Assembly (NCBI GenBank): GCA_030651305.1
Contig: JAUSCI010000024.1
Coordinates: forward strand, 37,737 to 101,736
Direction of reading: 5' to 3'
DNA from: Sulfuritalea sp.
GTDB taxonomy: Bacteria > Pseudomonadota > Gammaproteobacteria > Burkholderiales > Rhodocyclaceae
Length of the DNA stretch: 64,000 nucleotides
Within the stretch, counting starts at the first letter, position 1; every line of letters begins with the position of its first letter. Position numbers and translations under genes: made by a program. Below, one piece after another: positions 40,311 to 47,584 of the stretch. A model generated the notes under the pieces. That model was given only the letters and a program-made list of their open reading frames with translations. It made no database searches and was not told the DNA's origin.

Positions 40311-42946
40311 TTGGCCTTCTTGGCGACCGGCTTCTTCGCCGCAGGCTTGGCGGTCGTTTTCTTTGCGGCCGCTCTCTTGGCCGCAGGCTTCTTCACTGGA
40401 GCCTTCTTCGCCGTGTCGCCAGCGCCGACTATTGGCTTTGCCGCCTTCCCCTCGGCGGGCTTGGCGGTTGGTTTCGCCCCAGCTTTTGGTGCTCTCGGCT
40501 CAAACTCGAAACCGACCTTGCCGCTGGCCGGATCGCGCACCAGGTAGGCAGAGAACTTGCGCCGCGTCTTGTTCGAGATGAAGCCCTTGAGCAGGACGGT
40601 CCTGCCCGTGGCCAGCAGCTTCTGCATGTCGCTGCGGGCGACTTCCTGCTGCAGGATGATCTTGCCGGAGCGGAAATCGCAGGTCTTGCCTGCACCCACG
40701 GCTTTTTCGCAGACATAGGCCATGCCGTGCTCGAAGACACGAGCGCCGCACTTGGGGCAGGCGCCCAAGGTTTCCTGGGACGAGAAATCCACTTCTTCGG
40801 CGTCGGCATCGGCGTCCGACTGGCCGAAATCGAACTCCGGCATGTGGTCGTCCTTGAGCTTGATCATCGCTGCGAAGGGACGCCCCATCTTGCTGCGAAA
40901 GCCTTGCAACGGGCCTATCTGGCGGTTCTTCAGCAGTTCGTCGACTTCCTCGGATTCCCACTGCCGGCTGGCCACCACTTTCCACAGCTTGTAGTCGCAC
41001 TTCTCGCAGGTGAAGTGCTTGTAGCCTTCATGAATCTTGGCGCCGCAGCGCGGGCAGGGAGTCTTCAGCGTGCCGAAGTCGGGGTCGGCAAATTCGCCGG
41101 TCTTGATGCGTTCGACCATTTCCCGCGTCTTGTCCACGACATGGCTCATGAACTCGTCGCGGCCAAGCCGGCCATGTTCCATTTCCCGGAGCTTGTATTC
41201 CCATTCGCCGGTGAGTTCGGGCGAGCGGATTTCGTCGACCTTGAGTTGTTCCAGCGCGAACAGCAAGGAAAAGGCCTTGGCCGTCGGCTGTAGTTCGCGG
41301 CCGTTGCGATGCAGGTATTCCTCGGCCAGCAGGCCCTCGATTGTGGCGGCGCGGGTGGCCGGCGTGCCGAGGCCGCGCTCGGACATGGCTTCGCGCAGTT
41401 CCTCGTCCTCGATCAGCTTGCCGGCGCCTTCCATGGCGGTGAGCAGCGTGGCTTCCGTGAAGCGCGGCGGCGGTTGCGTCGCCTTCGCCTTGACCTCGAC
41501 ATCCTTGGCCCAGATACGCTCGTTCTTTTCCAGCGGCGGCAGGTTGAGGTTTTCGCCGGCTTCTTCGCGCGTCTCCTGCGATTCCTTGCCATACACGGCC
41601 AGCCAGCCCGGCGTCACCAGCACCTTGCCTTCGGTCTTGAAGGCTTCCTTCTCGACGCGCGTGATGCGGGTGGTGATGTTGAATTCGGCCGACGGGTAGA
41701 AGATGGCGAGAAAGCGCTTGGTGACCAGGTCGTAGATCTTCTGTTCCGGCTCGGAAAGGTTCTTCGGCGCTGTTCCGGTGGGGATGATGGCAAAGTGGTC
41801 GCTCACCTTGCTGTTGTTGAAAATGCGTTTGTTGGGATGCACCCAGCCGTTCTTCATGATCGCGCCGGCGAAGGTGGCGTAGGGCGTGCCGGCCATCGAC
41901 GCCAGGGTTTCCTTGACGGTGCCGATATAGTCCTCGGGCAGGTGGCGGCTGTCGGTCCGCGGATAGGTCAGCGCCTTGTGCTTTTCGTAGAGTGCCTGGG
42001 CGATGCCCAGTGTGTTCTTGGCGGAAAAGCCAAAGCGGCCGTTGGCCTCGCGCTGCAGCGAAGTGAGGTCGTAGAGCATCGGACAGGCTTCGGTCTTGGG
42101 CCGGCTTTCGTCTTCCGCCGTGCCGTGCTGGCCCAGGCATTTCTTGCGCAGGGCATCGGCTTTCGACTTGTCCCACATGCGTTCGGCGCGCGCATGCTCG
42201 TCCGCAGCCTTCTTGAATTTTTCATCGAACCAGCGGCCGCGGTAGCTGCCGGCGACACACTGGAATTCGCCTTCGACTTCCCAGTAGTCGCGCGAGACGA
42301 AGGCGCGGATGCGACTTTCGCGTTCGACCATGATGGCCAGCGTCGGCGTCTGCACTCGTCCCACCGGGGTCTTGTAGAAGCCGCCTTCCTTTGAGTTGAA
42401 CGCCGTCATGGCGCGCGTGCCGTTGATGCCGATCAGCCAGTCGGCTTCCGAGCGGCAGCGCGCGGCGTCCGCCAGCGGCAGCATTTCGTGGTCGGTGCGC
42501 AAATGGGCGAAGCCGTCGCGGATCGCCGTAGTGGTCATCGATTGCAGCCAGAGGCGGCGAATGGGTTTTTGCTTGGCGCCCAGGGCGTGCTGCGCGACGT
42601 AGCGGAAAATCAGCTCGCCTTCGCGTCCGGCGTCGCAGGCATTGACCAGACCGGTGACATCCTTGCGCTTGATCAGGCGGGTCAGCAGACGCAGTCGTTC
42701 CGCTGTTCTCTCGATCGGGTTCAGAGAGAAATGTGGCGGAATCATCGGCAGATGGGTGAAACTCCACTTGCCGCGCTTGACGTCGAATTCTTCCGGCACC
42801 GCGAGTTCCAGCAGGTGGCCGATGGCCGAGGACAAGACGTAGTCGTCGCTCTCGAAGTAGTCGGCGGTGCGGGTGAAACCGCCGAGCGCCTTGGCTATAT
42901 CCTGGGCGACGGAAGGTTTTTCGGCGATGATAAGTTGCTTTGACAT
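40307..42946 (-). CDS. topB: DNA topoisomerase III
   Basis: An 879-residue type IA topoisomerase. The Toprim start MSKQLIIAEKPSVAQDIAKA and DAGREGELIFRYV are present, as is the active-site region ALTYPRTDSRHLPEDY with the catalytic Tyr. The C-terminal part carries Cys4 zinc motifs (CPRCGAKIHE...CEKCDYKLW; CPKCGARVFEHG) and a lysine/alanine/proline tail that probably binds DNA. At ~880 residues it is longer than E. coli TopB (653) because of the zinc and basic regions. ATG 42946 begins the Toprim domain. A copy of the 26-bp motif lies in the tail (40408-40433). Confidence 0.94.
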   Translation of the reverse strand: MSKQLIIAEKPSVAQDIAKALGGFTRTADYFESDDYVLSSAIGHLLELAVPEEFDVKRGKWSFTHLPMIPPHFSLNPIERTAERLRLLTRLIKRKDVTGLVNACDAGREGELIFRYVAQHALGAKQKPIRRLWLQSMTTTAIRDGFAHLRTDHEMLPLADAARCRSEADWLIGINGTRAMTAFNSKEGGFYKTPVGRVQTPTLAIMVERESRIRAFVSRDYWEVEGEFQCVAGSYRGRWFDEKFKKAADEHARAERMWDKSKADALRKKCLGQHGTAEDESRPKTEACPMLYDLTSLQREANGRFGFSAKNTLGIAQALYEKHKALTYPRTDSRHLPEDYIGTVKETLASMAGTPYATFAGAIMKNGWVHPNKRIFNNSKVSDHFAIIPTGTAPKNLSEPEQKIYDLVTKRFLAIFYPSAEFNITTRITRVEKEAFKTEGKVLVTPGWLAVYGKESQETREEAGENLNLPPLEKNERIWAKDVEVKAKATQPPPRFTEATLLTAMEGAGKLIEDEELREAMSERGLGTPATRAATIEGLLAEEYLHRNGRELQPTAKAFSLLFALEQLKVDEIRSPELTGEWEYKLREMEHGRLGRDEFMSHVVDKTREMVERIKTGEFADPDFGTLKTPCPRCGAKIHEGYKHFTCEKCDYKLWKVVASRQWESEEVDELLKNRQIGPLQGFRSKMGRPFAAMIKLKDDHMPEFDFGQSDADADAEEVDFSSQETLGACPKCGARVFEHGMAYVCEKAVGAGKTCDFRSGKIILQQEVARSDMQKLLATGRTVLLKGFISNKTRRKFSAYLVRDPASGKVGFEFEPRAPKAGAKPTAKPAEGKAAKPIVGAGDTAKKAPVKKPAAKRAAAKKTTAKPAAKKPVAKKAK
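40408..40433 (-). repeat. 26-bp interspersed motif, inside the topB tail
   Basis: Minus strand: AATAGTCGGCGCTGGCGACA then CGGCGAA. Codes PIVGAGDTAK in the low-complexity C-terminal tail of TopB. Confidence 0.8.
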
Positions 42947-43029
42947 TGTTTTTTTGGCGATGCCGGCGCAAATGCACTTCAGGAGCGGCGCATCATAAGC
43001 GCGCCTCTCCCAATTAGGCAAGCCGGGAA

Positions 43030-43518
43030 TTAATTGAGCAGGATGCGGGTGACGTCGTCGCCGACGTCAAAATCCCCGTCGTCGCTGTCCTCGGCGAGCA
43101 GTTCCTCGAGGATCAGGGCGTCGACTTCGTGGCGGTAGCGCCAGATTACGGCAAGCACGATGACCTTGAGCCGGTCGAGGCTGACTTCGTCGTCGGGCAG
43201 GGCCAGGGCGCGTTCGATGATGGCTTCGCGCAAGGGCGCATCGATGGCATCGTGCTGTTCAAGAAAGCTGATGAAGCCGCGACAGGCGGCCGGCAGCCTG
43301 TCCTGTTCTTCCTCGTCGTAGATGCGCACGGCGCCGGCCAGCGCCGGACTGCGGCAACGGTCGCTGTCTTCCCCGGCGAGACCATCGAGCCAGGACAAAG
43401 CCGCACTGATGTCGTCGGTGCCGAAGCCCGCCGCCGAAAGCTTCCTGGCCAATACGGCAGGTTCCGGGCAGGCATCGGGCAGGTAGTTCTCGAACAGGTA
43501 AACCAGAATGTCGATCAT
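43030..43518 (-). CDS. smg: Smg family protein (DUF494)
   Basis: A 162-residue protein of the Smg/DUF494 family: MIDILVYLFENYLPDACPEP at the N-terminus and a C-terminal acidic end (LLAEDSDDGDFDVGDDVTRI). It stands between dprA and topB, the usual dprA-smg-topB order of beta- and gammaproteobacteria. Function unknown. ATG 43518 is preferred because the family begins MIDILVYLFEN; longer starts would read into the intergenic hairpin repeat. Confidence 0.92.
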   Translation of the reverse strand: MIDILVYLFENYLPDACPEPAVLARKLSAAGFGTDDISAALSWLDGLAGEDSDRCRSPALAGAVRIYDEEEQDRLPAACRGFISFLEQHDAIDAPLREAIIERALALPDDEVSLDRLKVIVLAVIWRYRHEVDALILEELLAEDSDDGDFDVGDDVTRILLN

Positions 43519-43528
43519 TGGTCTATTT

Positions 43529-43605
43529 CGTGAAACGTGAAGAGTGAAAAGTGAAACGTGGGGCGCGTTGCGGGGGACATCACGTTTCACCTTTCACATT
43601 TCACG
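43529..43605. repeat. Inverted GTGAAA-type hairpin repeat between dprA and smg
   Basis: Left arm CGTGAAACGTGAAGAGTGAA, AAGTGAAACGTG (43529-43560); right arm CACGTTTCACCTTTCACATT, TCACG (43581-43605). The arms are complementary over ~18 bp with a few mismatches and are built from GTGAAA units. It would form a hairpin in the dprA-smg transcript. Confidence 0.85.
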
Positions 43606-43608
43606 GAA

Positions 43609-44703
43609 TTAATGGAGTTTCTGGTAGAGGCCGCCGGGCAATTGGGCCACACGGCCGGCGAGTTCCATGGGCAGCAGCATGGCAAGAAGGTCGGCGGGCG
43701 TCAAGCCGCTGCGCGCAGAAAGAGTGTCGATGGCGCACGGCGCGTCACCCAGAAAAGCGAGTACTTGCTCTTCGCCTTCGTTCTGCGGTACATCTATTTG
43801 GTCAGAGGCGATTGGTACGGAACGGGCCGTTTCCCAGTGCAATTCCTCAAGAACGTCCTGTGCCGATTCGACCAGCTTGGCCCCCTGCCGAATCAGCTGA
43901 TGGCAGCCGCGCGACAGGGGCGAGTGGATCGAACCGGGGATTGCAAACACCTCGCGCCCGGTTTCCGCAGCCAGCCGTGCCGTGATCAGCGAGCCGCTCT
44001 TCAGGGCCGCCTCGACCACCAGGCAGCCCAGCCCGAGGCCGGCGATGATGCGGTTGCGCCGCGGGAAGTTGGCGGCCAGCGGCGGGGTGCCGAGCGGGAA
44101 TTCGCTGAGGAGCACGCCTTTTTCGGCGATGGCGCGGGCCAGGGCTTCGTTGCGTGCGGGGTAGAGCCGGTCGGCGCCGGTGCCGATCACGGCTACCGTG
44201 CCCGCCGCCGTCGCCAGCGCGCCGCGATGGGCGGCGGCATCGATGCCCAGCGCCAGGCCACTGACGACGGTCAGGCCGGCGTCGCCGAGCGCCTGGGCGA
44301 AGGCCTCGGCATCGCGTACGCCCTGCGCAGTCGCATTGCGGCTACCGACCATGGCCAGCATCGGGCGATTGAGTACTGCCGTATTGCCTTTGGCGTAAAG
44401 CAGCACCGGCGGATCGTCCGAAGTCAGCAGGCTTTGCGGGTAGTCCGCATCGGCCAGGGTCAGCAACCGGTTGCCGGCTTGTGCCGCCCAGTCCAGTGCG
44501 GCGTCGATGTCGGCGCCACAGTCATGGCTCAGCAATCGGTCGGCCAGCGCCGGATCGACGATTGCGGAGAGTGCGTGGGGACCTGCCTCGAAAATCGCCT
44601 GCGGCAGGCCGAAGGCCTTGAGCAGCGCCCGCCGGCCTTCACCGCCGACGCCGGGGATCAGCGTGAGACGGAGCCAGGAAGCGAGTTCTTGGCGATCCGT
44701 CAC
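43609..44703 (-). CDS. dprA: DNA-processing protein DprA (Smf)
   Basis: A 364-residue DprA. The Rossmann core is clear: MLAMVGSRNATAQGVRDAEA, VVSGLALGIDAAAHRGAL, VAVIGTGADRLYP, SEFPLGTPP, NFPRRNRIIAGL and GSLITARLAAETGREVFAIP, followed by a winged-helix C-terminal domain ending VAQLPGGLYQKLH. It loads RecA on incoming single-stranded DNA during transformation and is present in most bacteria. Start is GTG 44703. A repeat that recurs in inverse at 46564-46659 begins 6 bp upstream of this start. Confidence 0.95.
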   Translation of the reverse strand: MTDRQELASWLRLTLIPGVGGEGRRALLKAFGLPQAIFEAGPHALSAIVDPALADRLLSHDCGADIDAALDWAAQAGNRLLTLADADYPQSLLTSDDPPVLLYAKGNTAVLNRPMLAMVGSRNATAQGVRDAEAFAQALGDAGLTVVSGLALGIDAAAHRGALATAAGTVAVIGTGADRLYPARNEALARAIAEKGVLLSEFPLGTPPLAANFPRRNRIIAGLGLGCLVVEAALKSGSLITARLAAETGREVFAIPGSIHSPLSRGCHQLIRQGAKLVESAQDVLEELHWETARSVPIASDQIDVPQNEGEEQVLAFLGDAPCAIDTLSARSGLTPADLLAMLLPMELAGRVAQLPGGLYQKLH

Positions 44704-44708
44704 CGCCG

Positions 44709-44807
44709 ACTTAGCGTGAAATTACTCGTTCGGAGCGACTAGTGATAGTCGAGCGAAGCGAGCTGACCAGAAGCCTCCCCGTGAGGGGAGGATGGGAGGG
44801 GCGGGCC
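44709..44807 (+). repeat. ~95-bp interspersed repeat, copy A
   Basis: ACTTAGCGTGAA ... CTAGTGATAGTCGAGCGAAG ... GCCTCCCCGTGAGGGGAGGA then TGGGAGGGGCGGGCC. The reverse complement of 46564-46659 has the same blocks in order: ACTTAGCGTGAA, CTGGTGATATCGAGCGCAGC, GCCTCCCCGCGAGGGGAGGA, CGGGAGGGGCGGGCC. It contains an internal CCTCCCC/GGGGAGG hairpin. Confidence 0.85.
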
Positions 44808-44864
44808 ATTAATTCGCCTTTCGCGTGTTTCATCATCGACGGGTGGCTCTCGCTGCCACGAGCG

Positions 44865-45881
44865 CTAAGGAGTGCGGACGGTGTCGCCGACCACGATGGG
44901 TCGCGTTGCGTTCATCACCAGGGCGTAGGAAACCCGGTCGAACACGCGGAACACGAACACCAGGCCATTGCGCGCGTCGGGAAGCTGGTAGGTGGTCTTT
45001 TCACCCTGGTAACGGTTGTCCACCGCAGCGCCAGCGATGTCGGCGGCAAGCACGTGACCCGGCTCCAGTCCGTCGGCCTTGCCGCGACTGAGGGTAACGA
45101 CGGACTGCGGACCGCCGAAGTTAACCCCGGCGTAGATGGCCAGCACCTTGGCCCTGATCATTTTTGCCGGCGGGTGCGGTATGTAATTCACCACATCGAG
45201 TCGCGGCGCGGACAGCAGGCGGTCGTCGCGGACGATCTCCTGCTTCGAGGTGAGTACCAGAAAGCTCGATGGCACACCGCTTCTGGTCTGGCGCGCGGTG
45301 CCAATATATACGGCCTCGTGGCCCAGCGTCTCCTTGGTGTCGGGGTCGACCAGCGGCTTGCCGGGCCGGAATAGCTGCCAGACCTTGTGCTGGGTGGTGA
45401 CCTCGGTGGTGTAGATGGTGTCGCTGGCGCCGGCTATGACGCGGTTGTCCTGCAGGGCAACCACACGCGGCGCGGCATCGAGACCGCTTTCGTCGAGCAC
45501 GCGCGGCTCGCTGAGGAAGGGCTCGATGTCTTGCGGCGGAATGGAGGGAATGCCCTTGGTCAGCGGCTCGACGTACTCGCGGCGTTGTTCGGTCACGGTC
45601 ACCAGCTTGACGCGGGGCTGGTTGCCGCTCTTGTCGAGCACGATGACCTGGCCTGGATAGATGCGTTGCGGGTTCTTGATCTCCTCCGCGTTCAGCTTCC
45701 ACAATTCGCCCCAGCGGTAGGGATCCTTGAGGAATTTGGCGGCGATGCCCCACAGGGTGTCGCCGGCCGTCACCACATGCCGGTCGGGCGCGCCGTCGGC
45801 CAGTTGCAATGGCTGTGCCGCCTGTGCGACTGCCACAGTGGTTGAAATGCTGATGAGCAGCGCAGATATAATGCGACGCAT
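44865..45881 (-). CDS. LysM-domain periplasmic protein
   Basis: A 338-residue exported protein. Signal peptide MRRIISALLISISTTVAVAQ-AAQ; then a LysM peptidoglycan-binding domain (HVVTAGDTLWGIAAKFLKDP, YRWGELWKLN...IKNPQRIYPGQVIVL, about residues 35-85). The remainder is a beta-rich region typical of the dprA-linked LysM proteins. ATG 45881 gives the signal peptide directly. It lies divergent from def; this dprA-lysM / def-fmt arrangement is conserved in betaproteobacteria. A cell-wall role is inferred. Confidence 0.9.
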   Translation of the reverse strand: MRRIISALLISISTTVAVAQAAQPLQLADGAPDRHVVTAGDTLWGIAAKFLKDPYRWGELWKLNAEEIKNPQRIYPGQVIVLDKSGNQPRVKLVTVTEQRREYVEPLTKGIPSIPPQDIEPFLSEPRVLDESGLDAAPRVVALQDNRVIAGASDTIYTTEVTTQHKVWQLFRPGKPLVDPDTKETLGHEAVYIGTARQTRSGVPSSFLVLTSKQEIVRDDRLLSAPRLDVVNYIPHPPAKMIRAKVLAIYAGVNFGGPQSVVTLSRGKADGLEPGHVLAADIAGAAVDNRYQGEKTTYQLPDARNGLVFVFRVFDRVSYALVMNATRPIVVGDTVRTP

Positions 45882-45987
45882 GGCGTGATCTCCTGGCCGA
45901 GTGTCAATGTGGATGGCGAACCACCCGGGTATCTGCCCGATTCTGCCCGACAATTCCCCCAGCATCAATTCTTTCAAGAGCGGTTTC

Positions 45988-46491
45988 ATGGCCTTATTGC
46001 AGATTTTGCGTTACCCCGATCCCCGCCTGCACCGCCGCGCGGCACGCGTCACGCAGGTGGATGCGCGCATCCGCAAGCTTGCCGCGGACATGGCCGAGAC
46101 CATGTATGCCGCGCCCGGCATCGGTCTTGCCGCGCCGCAGGTGGACCAGCTGCTGTGCCTGATCGTGATCGACGTCTCGGAAGACAAGTCGCAGCTGCAG
46201 ACCTTCATCAATCCCGAACTGCTGGAAAAATCTGGCGAATGCGAAGGCGAGGAAGGCTGTCTTTCGGTGCCCGGCATCTACGAAACGGTGAAGCGCGCCA
46301 GCCATGTCAGGGTGCGTGCGCTGGGACTCGACGGCCAGCCCTTCGAGCTGGAGGCCGACGACCTGCTCGCGGTGTGCATCCAGCACGAAATGGATCACCT
46401 CGAAGGCAAGGTCTTCGTCGAATACCTTTCGCGCCTGAAGCAGACGCGGATCAAGAGCAAATTGCTCAAGCAGTCGCGCGAGACGTTTTAA
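45988..46491 (+). CDS. def: Peptide deformylase
   Basis: A 167-residue peptide deformylase that removes the N-formyl group from nascent proteins. All three motifs are intact: [16 protein letters not shown] and QHEMDHLEG with metal ligands Cys and two His. ATG 45988 starts [14 protein letters not shown]. It is followed by fmt after a 166-bp gap that contains repeat copy B. Confidence 0.96.
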   Translation: MALLQILRYPDPRLHRRAARVTQVDARIRKLAADMAETMYAAPGIGLAAPQVDQLLCLIVIDVSEDKSQLQTFINPELLEKSGECEGEEGCLSVPGIYETVKRASHVRVRALGLDGQPFELEADDLLAVCIQHEMDHLEGKVFVEYLSRLKQTRIKSKLLKQSRETF

Positions 46492-46563
46492 CGCCCATGG
46501 TTCCGATAAACCACCCCAAATCATGAAGCCTGTCACCGTTGTTGCGCCAAGGGCTTGCAAATC

Positions 46564-46659
46564 GGCCCGCCCCTCCCGTCCTCCCCTCGCGGGGAGGCTA
46601 TTGATTGGCTCGCTGCGCTCGATATCACCAGCGACCCAGCCTGTGGCTTCACGCTAAGT
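46564..46659 (-). repeat. ~95-bp interspersed repeat, copy B (inverted)
   Basis: Inverted partner of 44709-44807. It fills most of the def-fmt gap and ends on the fmt GTG start codon, just as copy A ends beside the dprA GTG start. Confidence 0.85.
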
Positions 46660-47575
46660 GAACATAATTTTCGCTGGTACGCCCGAGTTCGCGGCGCGGG
46701 CATTGGAGGCGCTGCTGGCGGCCGGGCATCAGGTGGTGCTGGTGCTGACCCAGCCCGATCGCCCTGCCGGGCGCGGCATGGCCCTGCAGGCGTCAGCCGT
46801 CAAGAAAGTGGCCCTGGGCCACGGCATTCCCGTGTTTCAGCCGGAGCGCCTCAAGGACCCGGCGACGCATGAGCCGATCCGCGCCGCCTGCGTCGAACGC
46901 GGCGCCGAGCTGATGGTGGTCGCCGCTTATGGCCTGATTCTGCCGCAGGCGGTACTCGATCTGCCGCAACTCGGCTGCATCAACATTCATGCCTCGCTGC
47001 TGCCGCGCTGGCGTGGCGCGGCGCCGATTCATCGCGCCATCGAAGCCGGCGATGCGCAAACCGGCATCACGATAATGAGAATGGAAGCCGGCCTGGATAC
47101 CGGTCCGATGTTGCTGGCCGAGGCCGTCGCCATCGAAGCAGAGGACACCACGGGCAGCCTGCATGACCGCCTCGCCAGGCTGGGCGGCAAACTGGCGGTC
47201 GCCGCCCTGGCGCGCTTCGATCAACTCATCCCCGTGCCGCAGCCGGCAGCAGGCGTAACGTACGCCGACAAGGTCGACAAGGCCCAGGCCCGGCTGGACT
47301 GGAGCCAGCCCGCGGAAATCCTGGCGCGCAAAGTGCGCGCCTTCAATCCCTTTCCCGGCGCCGTGGCGACGCTGGCCGGCGAGCCGGTCAAGATCTGGTG
47401 CGGCAACGTCGTTGCGGCGAGCGGCAGGCCGGGCCAGGTGCTGGCTGCCGATGCCAAAGGCATTGTCGTGGCCTGCGGCGAAGGGGCGTTGCGCCTCGCC
47501 GAACTGCAAAAGCCGGGTGGTCGCCGTGTCACCAGCGCCGACTTCCTGAACGGCAGCAACTTGCGGCCGGATTGA
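46658..47575 (+). CDS. fmt: Methionyl-tRNA formyltransferase
   Basis: A 305-residue formyltransferase that formylates initiator Met-tRNA. Motifs: [50 protein letters not shown] and [11 protein letters not shown]; the C-terminal domain ends [17 protein letters not shown]. The start is GTG 46658 by alignment to the family. Its 3' end contains a strong match to the interspersed 26-bp motif (47521-47545); SADFL resembles normal Fmt endings, so here the match may be partly protein-driven. Confidence 0.96.
   Translation: MNIIFAGTPEFAARALEALLAAGHQVVLVLTQPDRPAGRGMALQASAVKKVALGHGIPVFQPERLKDPATHEPIRAACVERGAELMVVAAYGLILPQAVLDLPQLGCINIHASLLPRWRGAAPIHRAIEAGDAQTGITIMRMEAGLDTGPMLLAEAVAIEAEDTTGSLHDRLARLGGKLAVAALARFDQLIPVPQPAAGVTYADKVDKAQARLDWSQPAEILARKVRAFNPFPGAVATLAGEPVKIWCGNVVAASGRPGQVLAADAKGIVVACGEGALRLAELQKPGGRRVTSADFLNGSNLRPD
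47521..47545 (-). repeat. 26-bp interspersed motif, 3' end of fmt
   Basis: Minus strand: GAAGTCGGCGCTGGTGACAC then GGCGA. Codes RRVTSADF on the plus strand. Confidence 0.7.
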
Positions 47576-47584
47576 TCGGCGCCC

